A stretch of DNA of 64,000 bases from Streptomyces sp. NBC_00554 (lineage in GTDB: Bacteria > Actinomycetota > Actinomycetes > Streptomycetales > Streptomycetaceae): contig NZ_CP107799.1 of assembly GCF_041431135.1 (NCBI RefSeq), positions 9,688,501 to 9,752,500 of the forward strand. The letters are read 5' to 3'. Position numbers and translations under genes: made by a program. Under the pieces are notes generated by a model. It was not told where the DNA came from. It saw nothing but the letters and a program-made list of their open reading frames with translations, and searched no databases. This document shows, one piece after another, positions 8,228 to 17,166 of this stretch; positions within the stretch are counted from its first letter, which is position 1, and each line of letters begins with the position of its first letter.

Positions 8228-9705
8228 AGCCACTGCTGCGCGGTCTGCGTGGCCGGTTGCTCGTGGCGTTCGTGCTCGTCGCAGCCGTCGCCACCCTGAC
8301 GACAGGCGCCCTGACCTTCCGGGAGGCCCGTACCGGAGTGCTCCAACAGAGCCAGGACGCAGTGATCAAGCGCCTCCGGTATCACGTCAACGCCATTTCC
8401 GCGGGCATCACCTACCCCCCGAGCCAGGCCGATCTGGAGTGGGCTGCCACGGAGGTGGCCCGCGCGGAGCCGGGGCAGAACTGGCGCGTACTGGCCACCT
8501 ATCGCGAGCTGCGCGGCACTTCCACGCCCGAGGACGGGTTCACCGAGCTCACGTCCGCGATGCGGTCGGCCGTGGGCTCCCGCCGCGCCGCCGTCTTCCA
8601 GCGGGTGTCGACGGACGGCCACTCATCGCTCGTCGTCGGCATGCCGGTCACCTTCGAGACCCCCAGTGAGCACCCGGCGTCCGGGATCGCGGTCTTCCTG
8701 ACGGTGCCGCAGACCGGCGAACAGGGGTACGTCGACGCCCTGGTCACCGCCATCGGACGAGCCGTCGTGCCCGCGCTGGGCCTGGCCGTGCTGCTCGCCC
8801 TGCTGGCCGCCCGGGGCGTGCTGCGCCCGGTACGGGAGCTGCGCCGCGCCACCCGCCGCATCGCCGAGGGCCACCTGGACACCCGGCTGGCCGTCAACGG
8901 CTCCGACGAACTCGCCGACCTGTCACACACGTTCAATGAGACCGCCGCCGCGCTGGAGGAGTCCGTGGCCGAGCTGCGCCGCATGGAGGCCCGCGCCCGC
9001 CGCTTCGTCGCGGACGTGTCGCACGAGCTGCGCACCCCGCTGGCCGCGATGTCGGCGGTCACCGACATCCTCGACGAGGACGCGGCCCGCCTCGCCACGG
9101 ACACCGCCACGGCCGTACGGCTCATCAGCGGGGAAACCGTGAAGCTGGCCCGCCTGGTGGACGACCTGATGGAGATCTCCCGCTTCGACGCGGGCGCGGC
9201 AGGCCTGCAACTGGACGACCTCGACCTCGCCGAGTCCCTTCGGCGCACCCTCGCCTCCCGCGCCTGGCTGGACTCGGTGGACACCCGGCTCCCCGAGCCC
9301 GGCGAACTGCGCGGCCGGGTCGACCCGCGCCGCCTCGACGTGGTCGTCGCGAACCTGGTTGGCAACGCGCTCCGGCACGGGGCACAGCCCGTACAACTGC
9401 GCCTGCACGTAAGGGATTCGCCGGACGCGTACGAAACGGGGTGGGCGGTCATCGAGGTGCTGGACAGCGGGCCGGGCATTCCCGCCGACGTCCTGCCGCA
9501 CGTCTTCGACCGCTTCTACAAGTCGGACACCGCCCGGACCAGAACAGAGGGCAGCGGCCTCGGACTCTCGATCACGGCAGAGAACGTCCACCTGCACGGG
9601 GGTACGGTCCGCGCGGCGAACCGGGCGGAGGGCGGCGCCGTCTTCACGGTCGAGATACCCCTGCGACAGCCTCCGCGACAGTCCCTGAAACAGGGGGAGT
9701 CATGA
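8224..9705 (+). CDS. Sensor histidine kinase, AfsQ2-like
   Basis: This is a 493-aa membrane kinase. TM1 spans about residues 12-30, followed by an extracytoplasmic sensor of about 140 residues and TM2 at about 178-198. Then come a HAMP domain, a HisKA domain with H267 in VSHELRTPLAAM, and a HATPase_c domain with the N box (NLVGNALRHG), DSGPGIP, FDRFYKSD and GSGLGLSI. The start GTG overlaps the regulator stop. Kinase, regulator and the following lipoprotein gene form a three-gene operon like afsQ1-afsQ2-afsQ3. The signal sensed is unknown. Confidence 0.88.
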   Translation: MKPLLRGLRGRLLVAFVLVAAVATLTTGALTFREARTGVLQQSQDAVIKRLRYHVNAISAGITYPPSQADLEWAATEVARAEPGQNWRVLATYRELRGTSTPEDGFTELTSAMRSAVGSRRAAVFQRVSTDGHSSLVVGMPVTFETPSEHPASGIAVFLTVPQTGEQGYVDALVTAIGRAVVPALGLAVLLALLAARGVLRPVRELRRATRRIAEGHLDTRLAVNGSDELADLSHTFNETAAALEESVAELRRMEARARRFVADVSHELRTPLAAMSAVTDILDEDAARLATDTATAVRLISGETVKLARLVDDLMEISRFDAGAAGLQLDDLDLAESLRRTLASRAWLDSVDTRLPEPGELRGRVDPRRLDVVVANLVGNALRHGAQPVQLRLHVRDSPDAYETGWAVIEVLDSGPGIPADVLPHVFDRFYKSDTARTRTEGSGLGLSITAENVHLHGGTVRAANRAEGGAVFTVEIPLRQPPRQSLKQGES

Positions 9706-10223
9706 GCCCTGCACTCCGGTCGTCGCGGCCCGCGCTGTTGTTCGCGACCGCCCTCCTGCTCTCCTCCTGCGGCATCCCCGAGACCGGTGTGGTGGAGACC
9801 GGGGAGCCCGCGACCGGCATCCGGCCCGCCCAGCTCCTCTACTTCGTCAGCGAAGGCGCCGTGGTCGCCGTCCATCGTCAGGTCGTCATCGGTCCGGTCG
9901 GCGTCGAGACGGCCGTGGAGGCGGTGTTGGAGGGGCCGGACGTCACGGAGCGCCGTAGGGGCATGACCACCGAGCTTCCGCGGCTGACGGGGGACGCCAC
10001 GGTAGGGACGGACGGCGGGCGGGTGACGGTCGAACTCCCTGTGGGCACCAGGCGCCTGACCGAAACGGCCCTCACCCAACTGATCTGCACAGCCGCCGGA
10101 GCCGGGCCGGACAAGACCTCGACGAAGGTGACCGTGACCGTCCCCGACGCCTGGCGCACCGAAGGCTCCAGCGAAACCTGCGCATCGGCGACCGGCGCCG
10201 CCATAGCGAGATTGCTTAACTAA
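9702..10223 (+). CDS. Lipoprotein of the two-component operon (AfsQ3-like position)
   Basis: This 173-aa lipoprotein has a hydrophobic signal and lipobox LLSSC (Cys23), so it is anchored outside the membrane. It starts with ATGA overlapping the kinase stop, with GGGGGAG upstream. The mature part has Val/Thr-rich strands (LLYFVSEGAVV, GGRVTVELPVG, KVTVTVPDAW), reminiscent of GerM-type domains, though I cannot prove that family. Lipoproteins in this position (CseA, AfsQ3) can tune the sensor kinase, which is a reasonable inference here. The stop codon lies inside the operator upstream of the MarR gene. Confidence 0.75.
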   Translation: MSPALRSSRPALLFATALLLSSCGIPETGVVETGEPATGIRPAQLLYFVSEGAVVAVHRQVVIGPVGVETAVEAVLEGPDVTERRRGMTTELPRLTGDATVGTDGGRVTVELPVGTRRLTETALTQLICTAAGAGPDKTSTKVTVTVPDAWRTEGSSETCASATGAAIARLLN

Positions 10224-10228
10224 GGCAA
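10212..10228. promoter_or_regulatory. MarR-type operator in front of the marR gene
   Basis: TTGCTTAACTAAGGCAA is an imperfect palindrome (arms TTGCTTA / TAAGGCAA) 21-37 nt before the MarR start. The same half-site TTGCTTAACT occurs in the large inverted repeat in front of the MFS gene at 15007-15051. Autoregulation is the simplest reading. Confidence 0.65.
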
Positions 10229-10248
10229 GTATCTGTTACCGTGGGCTC

Positions 10249-10749
10249 ATGTCCACACCGCCACCCGCAGCGCCTGTCTCGACCGACGTGATCGCGATCG
10301 AGCAGGCCCTCACCCGCGTCGCGTACCTGGCCGGCCGGGCCCGGCAGCACGAGCGTCTGATGGCAGTGGCCGGGCTGAACCTGGACCGGGCCGCGGCCGC
10401 GATCCTGCGAAGCATCGCCGAGAGCGAGCCGGTACGGCCCGGGGTGCTGGCGGTCCGGCTGTCCGTGGAAGCCTCCCACGTCAGCCGGCAGCTACGGCAG
10501 CTGGAAAAGGACGGTTACGTGATCCGCATCCAGGATCTCGACGACAGCCGTGCGCATCTCATCCAGCTCACCGACGTCGGACTGGCAGCGGCCGAGCGCA
10601 TACGAGAGGTGAGCCGCCGGGGCATGCAAGTGGCTCTCGCGGACTGGTCGTCCGAGGACCTGCGGCAGCTCGCCACGCTCTTCCATCGGCTGGTCGACGA
10701 CTTCGTCACGCACGCCGAGGCGGCTGTCGAAGTCGGACCCTCCGCCTGA
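10249..10749 (+). CDS. MarR-family transcriptional regulator
   Basis: This is a 166-aa winged-helix regulator with the MarR layout: N-terminal dimerisation helix, recognition region (ILRSIAESEPVRPGVLAVRLSVEASHVSRQLRQLEK), the wing DLDDSRAHLIQLTD and C-terminal helices. It probably represses its own gene and, through a shared operator motif, the DHA2-type efflux pump 2.7 kb away. Such MarR/MFS pairs typically respond to phenolic or drug-like ligands. The ligand here is unknown. No good Shine-Dalgarno is visible, so a short leader is possible. Confidence 0.88.
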   Translation: MSTPPPAAPVSTDVIAIEQALTRVAYLAGRARQHERLMAVAGLNLDRAAAAILRSIAESEPVRPGVLAVRLSVEASHVSRQLRQLEKDGYVIRIQDLDDSRAHLIQLTDVGLAAAERIREVSRRGMQVALADWSSEDLRQLATLFHRLVDDFVTHAEAAVEVGPSA

Positions 10750-10839
10750 CGGATCCGCCCCAATGGGCCAACCGTGGGCGTGCGGCCCGGACGGTCGGCC
10801 CATTGCCGTTCAACCCATCCCGAGGGGTGGGGACCGCCC

Positions 10840-11256
10840 TCAGGCCTTCGGCTGGGTGAAACGGATGCTGTTGCCGAAGGGGTCGCGGAGGCCACAGTCG
10901 GTTCCGTACGGACGCTCGGTGGGCTCCTCGGTGAACTCGACGCCCCGGCCGAGCAGAGTCTCGTACGTCTTGCGGCAGTCGTCCGTGCTGAAGATGAGTG
11001 AGCCGCCCATCGCACCCTTGGTGACCAGCTCGCGGACCTGCTGCGCCGTCTCCTCGGGCATCGCCGGAGGGCCCGGCTTCTCCAGCAGGATCTGGCGCTC
11101 CGGGTGACCGGGGACGCTGACGGTCAGCCAGCGCATGAAGCCCATGTCGACGTCGGCGCTGACCTCCAGGCCAAGCTTGCCGACGTAGAAGTCGAGAGCC
11201 TCGTCCTGGTCGAGGACGTAAATCTGTGAGTGTGTGATCGCGGTGAACATGTGCAT
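10840..11256 (-). CDS. VOC (glyoxalase/bleomycin-resistance fold) protein
   Basis: This is a single-domain VOC protein of about 138 aa with a typical beginning (FTAITHSQIYVLDQDEALDFYVGKLG) and end (ERPYGTDCGLRDPFGNSIRFTQP). VOC members bind a metal in paired beta-alpha-beta-beta-beta modules and act as isomerases, dioxygenases or binding proteins; the substrate is not deducible. The start is ATG 11256 or ATG 11250. It lies 75 nt downstream of an AraC regulator on the same strand and is probably co-transcribed with it. Confidence 0.8.
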   Translation of the reverse strand: MHMFTAITHSQIYVLDQDEALDFYVGKLGLEVSADVDMGFMRWLTVSVPGHPERQILLEKPGPPAMPEETAQQVRELVTKGAMGGSLIFSTDDCRKTYETLLGRGVEFTEEPTERPYGTDCGLRDPFGNSIRFTQPKA

Positions 11257-11331
11257 CACGCTACTGGGCAGGCCGGACGAAAACTTATCCAAAACTGCTC
11301 TTTCGACGGACGGTACCGGCCGTGCGCACGG

Positions 11332-11733
11332 TCAGTCGGTCGGCCGCGTCCACGCCATCGTGAAGCACGTCGGTACGCCGGTGGCGGCCGCCGTTTCCTT
11401 TTCCTTGCGGTACGTCCTCGGTGACCGGCCGACGATGTCGCGGAACGTGCGGCTGAAGGTTCCCGGGCTGCCGAAGCCGACCTGGAAGCAGATGTCCGTC
11501 ACGCTGCGATCGGTCTCCCGCAGCAGGAACATCGCCCGCTCGACGCGGCGCCGCTGCAGGTAGCGGTGCGGCGTCTCGCCGAACGTGGCCCGGAAGGTGC
11601 GCGTGAAGTGTGCCTCCGACACATGGGCGATCCGGGCCAGGGCCGGGACGTCCAGTGGCTGCGCGTAGGCGCCGTCCATCGCATCCCGTGCCCGAAGCAT
11701 GCGTCGGTTGGTCTCTTCTGCGGCACGGCTCAC
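11332..11733 (-). CDS. Short AraC-family regulator
   Basis: This 133-aa protein consists of the AraC double helix-turn-helix domain alone. The first HTH covers about LDVPALARIAHVSEAHFTRTFRATFGETPHRYL; the second covers VTDICFQVGFGSPGTFSRTFRDIVGRSPRTYR. There is no N-terminal effector domain, so it may act constitutively or respond through partners. The downstream VOC gene is a common neighbour of this regulator type. The ending FTMAWTRP is a typical tail of these AraC/VOC pairs. Confidence 0.85.
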   Translation of the reverse strand: MSRAAEETNRRMLRARDAMDGAYAQPLDVPALARIAHVSEAHFTRTFRATFGETPHRYLQRRRVERAMFLLRETDRSVTDICFQVGFGSPGTFSRTFRDIVGRSPRTYRKEKETAAATGVPTCFTMAWTRPTD

Positions 11734-11784
11734 GTCTTCATCACACCACGTAGTGCGTATCGCGCGGTCTCGTTCCGTCCGCCA

Positions 11785-13335
11785 TCAGTTGATCAGCGGC
11801 ATGGCGAGGAAGGTGTGGTCCTGCCAGAGGCGACGGGAGGTTTCCTCCGGGTAGGCGGTGACGTGCGGGTCCGCGTCTAGGACCTGGACGAGTCGCCGCT
11901 CGGTGTCGTACGAGGGCCAGCCCGGGTCGCCCGTCCTGGCGAACGCGGTCCAGGCCGCGCGGAAGCGGGACGACAACGCCTCGGCCTCGGGTGAGGGTTC
12001 GGAGCTGGCGAACAGCAGGGCGCCGATGTCGGCGTCGAACGTGCCGAACAGCAGCGGAATGTCCAGGCCGTGACAGGCGCCCAGGGCACCGCCGTTGCCC
12101 GGGGCCGGCCAGGTCAGTTCGTACACGTGCGCGCGGCCGCCGCCGGCTGTCTGGGCCTCGGCCAGGTGCAGCGAGGGCATGTTGAACAGCCAGTCGGTCT
12201 GGACCCGTTCGTACAGGTCGCTGGGGGAGGCGTCCGGGAAGGCGGCACGGTAGGCCTGCTCGCCGTCCGGTCCGGGCCCGAACATGCGCAGTGCCGCCGC
12301 CGCTTGCTCGTCGCTGATCTTCCCGAGCTGTCCGCCGAGGGCGAGGAACAGCCGGAACTCGTCCTTGTTGTGCCCGGCGATCAGCTCCACGTCCCGTGCC
12401 GCGCCGGCCGCCAGCGCCTGCCAGGGGGTGGTCGGCAGGACCTCGCCGTCGACGACGGGGGAGAAGGGGGTCTGCGTGGGGACGACCTGCCCCCACCGAT
12501 CCTCGTACTGGCGCATCTTGGCGCTCAACGCCTCTCCTGCGGCGGGCAGTTGGCGTGGGTCCACCGTGGACAGGTCGGCGACCGTCGGACGCAGGCCCAC
12601 CTCCGCGGCGAGGGCGGCCGCGATGTCGTGGGCCAGCTCGTCCGAGAAGTACGTGCCGGGCACGCTCTGCGCGATGGCCCGCCGGAACAGTCCCGCCGCG
12701 CTCGGCATGGCCAGCAGCGAGGCGACCGATCCGGCTCCGGCCGACTCGCCGAAGACGGTGACCTGACCGGGGTCGCCGCCGAACGCCGTGATGTTCTCCC
12801 GTACCCATTCCAGGGCCGCGACCTGGTCGAGCAGGCCGCGGTTGGCGGGCGCCCCGTCCATGCGGGCGAACCCCTCCATGCCGACACGGTAGTTGAGGGT
12901 GACCACGACCACGTCGCCGTCGCGGGCGATGTGCCTGGCGTCGTAGCCGGGGCTGCCCGAGTGGCCGAGCTTGTAGGCGCCGCCGTAGATCCACACCATC
13001 ACCGGGCGGAGGGCGGCAGGGTCCGGGGCCGGGGTCCAGACGTTGACCGTCAGCCAGTCGTCGCCCGTGGGCGAGTTCAGCAACAGGTCGCGGCCCTGGA
13101 ACCCCGACTCCTGCGGGGGCGGCGGGCCGAAGGCGAACGCGTCCCGTGTTCCGTCCCAGGGGCGGGTGGGGCGCGGCGCCTGGAACCGCGCCTCTCCCAC
13201 CGGCGGTTGAGCGAACGGGATGCCACGGAAGACGGTCAGGCTGCCTTCCCGGCGCCCGCGCACCGCACCGGCGGAGGTACGCACTATGGGCTGGGTGGAA
13301 CCGTCTGCCGGCTCGGGTGACGTGGCTGGCGTCAT
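11785..13335 (-). CDS. Type-B carboxylesterase
   Basis: This is a 516-aa carboxylesterase of the COesterase family, with no signal peptide. Recognisable blocks are VFRGIPFAQPP, the oxyanion loop IYGGAY, the nucleophile elbow GESAG (Ser198), AGHNKDEFRLF and the His region GACHGLDIPLLFG. The ATG at 13335 has GGGGAG 8-10 nt upstream. It is a close paralogue of the gene at 41840, and the two proteins align end to end. The substrate is unknown; esterases of this type hydrolyse carboxylic esters including p-nitrobenzyl esters. It lies between the AraC/VOC pair and the MFS pump on the same strand. Confidence 0.88.
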   Translation of the reverse strand: MTPATSPEPADGSTQPIVRTSAGAVRGRREGSLTVFRGIPFAQPPVGEARFQAPRPTRPWDGTRDAFAFGPPPPQESGFQGRDLLLNSPTGDDWLTVNVWTPAPDPAALRPVMVWIYGGAYKLGHSGSPGYDARHIARDGDVVVVTLNYRVGMEGFARMDGAPANRGLLDQVAALEWVRENITAFGGDPGQVTVFGESAGAGSVASLLAMPSAAGLFRRAIAQSVPGTYFSDELAHDIAAALAAEVGLRPTVADLSTVDPRQLPAAGEALSAKMRQYEDRWGQVVPTQTPFSPVVDGEVLPTTPWQALAAGAARDVELIAGHNKDEFRLFLALGGQLGKISDEQAAAALRMFGPGPDGEQAYRAAFPDASPSDLYERVQTDWLFNMPSLHLAEAQTAGGGRAHVYELTWPAPGNGGALGACHGLDIPLLFGTFDADIGALLFASSEPSPEAEALSSRFRAAWTAFARTGDPGWPSYDTERRLVQVLDADPHVTAYPEETSRRLWQDHTFLAMPLIN

Positions 13336-13478
13336 CGATGACTCCCCAATGGTCGCTGGTGGAACGGGTGAAGCGGGTGGAACGGTACGGGTGCACGGGC
13401 GCCTGGCGGTCGCCTCCCGCGTGGGCGGGCCGGCGACCGCCAGGCGGTCGGTGTCGGGCAGGCACCCGGCGCGGGATG

Positions 13479-14978
13479 TTACGCCTTCGCCTCGGACACC
13501 TGCGCGGTTTCGGCCTGCTCGCCGTCCGAACCTGCGGCGGGGGACGACTCCTGCGCGGCGGCGGCGCGCTGACGCGGGAGGAAGGAAGCGAGGAGGAGGG
13601 CGAGGAGGGCGGCACCGGCGCCGACGGCCATGACTGTCCTGAAACCGTTCTCCGAGGGCAGGGCGGTGGTGCCGAAATCGGTGGTCATCTGCGCCAGGAT
13701 GACGCCGGCGAGTGCACTGGCGAAAGAGGTACCGATGGACCGCATCAGGGTGTTGAGGCTGTTCGCGGCGGCCGTCTCGGTGGCGGGCACGGCGCCCATG
13801 ATGAGTGCGGGCATCGCGCCGTAGGCGAAGCCGACACCGGCGCCGATGATGCAGGAGACCAGAACGAGGTGCCAGACCTCGGACATCAGGAGGATGTTCA
13901 GGCCGTAGCCGGCGGCGACGATGACCGCGCCCGTCATCAGGGTGATCTTCGGGCCCCTGGTCTTGGAGATCGCGGCGGACAGCGGAGCCATCGCCATCAT
14001 CACCAGGCCCTGCGGAGCCAGGACCAGGCCGACGGTCAGCATGGACCTGCCGAGGCCGTAGCCCGTCTGTTCGGGCAGCTGGAGCAACTGCGGCAGGACC
14101 AGGGACATCGCGAACATCGAGAAGCCGAACGCCACCGAGGCGAGGTTGGTGAAGAGCACCTGACGGCGGGCGAGGGTGCGAAGGTCCATCAGCGGCTGGG
14201 CGGTACGCAGCTCGAACACGCCCCATGCCAGCAGTACGAGGACCGCGGTGGCGAACAGTCCAAGGACGGTGCCGCTGGTCCAGCCCCAGTCGGAGCCCTT
14301 GGAGACGGCCAGCAGCAGGGAGACCAGGGCGGTCGACAGGCCGATGGCACCGATCAGGTCGAAGCGGCCGCCGGCGCGCACCTTCGACTCGGGCACGATG
14401 GCCAGGACGAGTGCGAAGGCGACGGCGCCGAGGGCGGCCGAGGTCCAGAACAGGATGTGCCAGTCGAAGCGGTCGGCGATGAAGGCGGCGGAGGGCAGAC
14501 CCAGGGCGCCGCCCACTCCCAGTGAGGCGCTCATCAGGGCGGTGGAGCTGGTGAGCCGCTCGGCGGGCAGCACGTCGCGCATGACGCTGATGCCGAGCGG
14601 CACGACAGCTGCGGCCAGGCCCTGCAGGGTCCGTCCGACGATCATCGGGACCAGGGAGTCGCTCAGCGCGCAGACGACCGAACCGGCCACCAGCAGGACG
14701 ATGCTGACCAGGAGCATGCGGCGCTTGCCGAACATGTCCCCGAGGCGGCCGACGACCGGCGTGGCGACGGAGGCGGCGAGCAGTGTGGCGGTGACCGCCC
14801 AGATGGTGTTCGACGCCGAGGCGTCGAGGAGTTTCGGCAGCTCCGGGACGATCGGGATGACCAGGGTCTGCATCAGCGAGACGACGATCCCGGCGAGGGC
14901 CAGTACCGCCACCACGGCGTTCGACTTCGCCGGGGCGGAACCTCCGACCTCGGCGGATCGGGCAAGGGCGTCGGGCAT
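13479..14978 (-). CDS. MFS drug-efflux transporter (DHA2, 14-TM type)
   Basis: This is a 499-aa integral membrane H+-antiporter with 14 predicted helices. Motif A is GRLGDMFGKRRMLL, motif B GRTLQGLAAAVVPLG and the motif C region SLGVGGALGLP. The family exports drugs and toxic metabolites. The ATG at 14978 is preferred: GGAGG lies 5-9 nt upstream. The upstream TTG at 15023 would place the operator inside the coding region. A 45-bp inverted repeat sits 29-73 nt before the start and carries the same half-site as the marR promoter, so the MarR protein is the likely repressor. Confidence 0.9.
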   Translation of the reverse strand: MPDALARSAEVGGSAPAKSNAVVAVLALAGIVVSLMQTLVIPIVPELPKLLDASASNTIWAVTATLLAASVATPVVGRLGDMFGKRRMLLVSIVLLVAGSVVCALSDSLVPMIVGRTLQGLAAAVVPLGISVMRDVLPAERLTSSTALMSASLGVGGALGLPSAAFIADRFDWHILFWTSAALGAVAFALVLAIVPESKVRAGGRFDLIGAIGLSTALVSLLLAVSKGSDWGWTSGTVLGLFATAVLVLLAWGVFELRTAQPLMDLRTLARRQVLFTNLASVAFGFSMFAMSLVLPQLLQLPEQTGYGLGRSMLTVGLVLAPQGLVMMAMAPLSAAISKTRGPKITLMTGAVIVAAGYGLNILLMSEVWHLVLVSCIIGAGVGFAYGAMPALIMGAVPATETAAANSLNTLMRSIGTSFASALAGVILAQMTTDFGTTALPSENGFRTVMAVGAGAALLALLLASFLPRQRAAAAQESSPAAGSDGEQAETAQVSEAKA

Positions 14979-15323
14979 GGCGGAGCCTCCGGTCGGGGGA
15001 GCGGATTTGCTTAACTCACTCAACCATAAGTGGGTTGATTGACTTAGGCAAGTGTTCTGTTCGGGTGGGCCACGCCGCGTAAGTGACGCCGGGCTTCGAT
15101 GCCGAGCGGTTCAGGGGGGCGAGTCGGTGGCGTGTCCGGGCCGGCCATTCGGCCGCCGCTCTCAGGCCGTGGCAGCGTGGCCCTGTGCCCCGGGATCAAT
15201 CCCCGTGTCGGCCTGGCTCGACGGAGTCGTCGGCGCCGCCGCCAAGTCGTAACGTCTCTTTCCGGCACGACCGTCACGGCACGGCAGCAACCACCGCACC
15301 ACATGGATCAGGAAGTTGATGAC
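14979..15323. other. Non-coding gap between the MFS pump and the dehydrogenase gene
   Basis: This 345-bp divergent intergenic region holds the pump's operator (15007-15051) on its left and an AGGAAG ribosome site (15310-15315) for the rightward gene on its right. I see no other gene in it. Confidence 0.6.
15007..15051. promoter_or_regulatory. Large inverted-repeat operator of the MFS gene
   Basis: The left arm TTGCTTAACTCACTCAACC (15007-15025) and the reverse complement of the right arm, TTGCCTAAGTCAATCAACC (15033-15051), agree at 16 of 19 positions around a 7-nt spacer. The half-site matches the palindrome at 10212-10228 in front of the MarR gene. Confidence 0.7.
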
Positions 15324-16217
15324 ATGACCGACAAGCTCACTGTCAGTGTCCTGGGCACCGGGATCATGGGGGCCGCGATGGCCCGCAACCTCGCTCGCGC
15401 CGGGCACACCGTCCGGGCCTGGAACCGCAGCCGGGACAAGGCCGAGCCGCTGGCCGCCGACGGCGTGTACGTCGCCGACACCCCCGCCGAGGCGGTCCAG
15501 GGCGCCGGTGTCGTCCTCACCATCCTGTACGACGGCGCAGCCGTCCTGGACGTGATGCGGCAGGCCGCGCCTTCACTGCGCCCCGGTACTGCGTGGGTGC
15601 AGTCGACGACCGCCGGGATCGAGGCCGTCGGCGAGCTGGCCGACTTCGCCCGCGAGAACGAGCTGGTCTTCTACGACGCCCCGGTGCTCGGCACCCGGCA
15701 GCCCGCGGAGGCCGGGCAGTTGCTCGTCCTGGCCGCGGGGCCGAGCCAGGACCGGGACGCCGTGACGCCGGTGTTCGACGCGGTCGGCGCCCGCACCGTG
15801 TGGACCGGCGAGGACGGCGCGGCGGGCAGCGCCACCCGCCTCAAGCTCGTCGCCAACAGCTGGGTCCTCGCGGCCACCAACGCGGTCGGCGAGGTCCTCG
15901 CCCTGTCCAAGGCCCTCGGAGTGGACCCGCAGAGCTTCTTCGACGCCATCGAGGGTGGCCCGCTCGACATGGGCTACCTGCGTGCGAAGGCCGGCCTCAT
16001 CCTCAACGACCAGCTGACGCCGGCCGCCTTCGCCGTGTCCACCGCCGCCAAAGACGCCCGCCTGATCGTCGAGGCCGGCGAGCAGAACGGTGTGCGCCTC
16101 GACGTGGCCGCAGCCTCCGCTGAACGCTTCGCCCGTGCCGCCGCCCAGGGGCACGCCGACGAAGACATGGCGGCCGCCTACTTCGCCAGCTTCGACGAGG
16201 GGCCTGAGACGGCCTGA
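15324..16217 (+). CDS. NAD(P)-dependent 3-hydroxyisobutyrate dehydrogenase-like oxidoreductase
   Basis: This is a 297-aa beta-hydroxyacid dehydrogenase superfamily protein. The N-terminal Rossmann domain has GTGIMGAAMARNL; a middle block is QSTTAGIEAV; the C-terminal helical domain carries the catalytic-Lys region RLKLVANSWVLA. The family reduces or oxidises beta-hydroxyacids, and some members act on imines. The residue after GIMG and the substrate loops do not let me choose. AGGAAG stands upstream of the ATG. It faces a DJ-1-type gene convergently. Confidence 0.85.
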   Translation: MTDKLTVSVLGTGIMGAAMARNLARAGHTVRAWNRSRDKAEPLAADGVYVADTPAEAVQGAGVVLTILYDGAAVLDVMRQAAPSLRPGTAWVQSTTAGIEAVGELADFARENELVFYDAPVLGTRQPAEAGQLLVLAAGPSQDRDAVTPVFDAVGARTVWTGEDGAAGSATRLKLVANSWVLAATNAVGEVLALSKALGVDPQSFFDAIEGGPLDMGYLRAKAGLILNDQLTPAAFAVSTAAKDARLIVEAGEQNGVRLDVAAASAERFARAAAQGHADEDMAAAYFASFDEGPETA

Positions 16218-16293
16218 CCTCGGACGCGGGCGGCGACCCGACGAACGGGCCGGCGGCCTCCAGGGCCTCGTCGAGCCGGTCGCCGCCCGTCGC

Positions 16294-16989
16294 TCAGGCC
16301 AGCTTCTTCAGCAGTTCGGCAGCGAGCGGGGCGGAGGACGCCGGGTTCTGGCCCGTGACCAGGTTGCGGTCCACGACTACGAACGGGGCCCACGGCTCGC
16401 CCTCCTGGAAATCGGCGCCCGCCTCGACAAGACGGTCCTGGAGCAGCCACTTGGCCTTGTCGGCGAACCCGGCCTGCGTCTCCTCGGTGTTGGTGAAGCC
16501 CGTGAGCCGGTAGCCCGCGAAGGCGTTGGCGCCGTCCGGGCCGGTGGCTGCGAGCAGCGCCGCCGGGCCGTGGCACACCACACCGAGCGGCTTGCCCGAC
16601 TCCAGTGCGCGGGTGAGAAGCCGGCCGGACTCGGCGTCGACCGCGAGGTCCTCCATCGGACCGTGGCCGCCCGGGTAGAAGACCGCGGCATAGCCGTCCA
16701 GGTCCACTTCCTCCAGCTTGACGGGCTTGTGGAGCTCGTCGATCGACGCGACCGCCTTCTCGATCCTGTCGGCGCCCTCCTGCCCGCCGTTGAACTCGGG
16801 CGCGAGGCTCGCCCTGTCCATGGTCGGCACGACGCCGGCCGGCGTGGCGACGACGACCTCGTGGCCCGCGGCCTTGAACGCCTCGTACGGGGCGACGGCC
16901 TCCTCGGCCCAGAAGCCGGTCGGGTGCTGGGTGCCGTCGGCGAGCGTCCAGTGGTCGGCGCCGGTCAGCACGAAAAGGATCTTCGACAT
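16294..16989 (-). CDS. DJ-1/PfpI superfamily protein, Hsp31-like
   Basis: This is a 231-aa class I glutamine amidotransferase-like protein of the DJ-1/ThiJ/PfpI superfamily, Hsp31-type size. The nucleophile elbow is GVVCHGPAALL with Cys139, and the oxyanion/acid region is YPGGHGPMEDL. Related proteins detoxify methylglyoxal (glyoxalase III) or act as chaperones and deglycases. It stands alone, convergent with the dehydrogenase, with the PadR regulator upstream on the same strand at 178 nt. Confidence 0.85.
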   Translation of the reverse strand: MSKILFVLTGADHWTLADGTQHPTGFWAEEAVAPYEAFKAAGHEVVVATPAGVVPTMDRASLAPEFNGGQEGADRIEKAVASIDELHKPVKLEEVDLDGYAAVFYPGGHGPMEDLAVDAESGRLLTRALESGKPLGVVCHGPAALLAATGPDGANAFAGYRLTGFTNTEETQAGFADKAKWLLQDRLVEAGADFQEGEPWAPFVVVDRNLVTGQNPASSAPLAAELLKKLA

Positions 16990-17166
16990 GGTGCGTGTCT
17001 CCGGGGGGTGCGGCCCTGACGGGCATGGGCGGGGAATCCGAACTGCTTCACTCGCACGCTCCGACGGTCTGCATCCAGATCGTCCTGTATTCGTGTCGTC
17101 AGGGCGGCGATGTCCTCGACGCTATGCCGCTCGGAGCCGGGGGACCAATAGGGAACCCGCCGGGGG

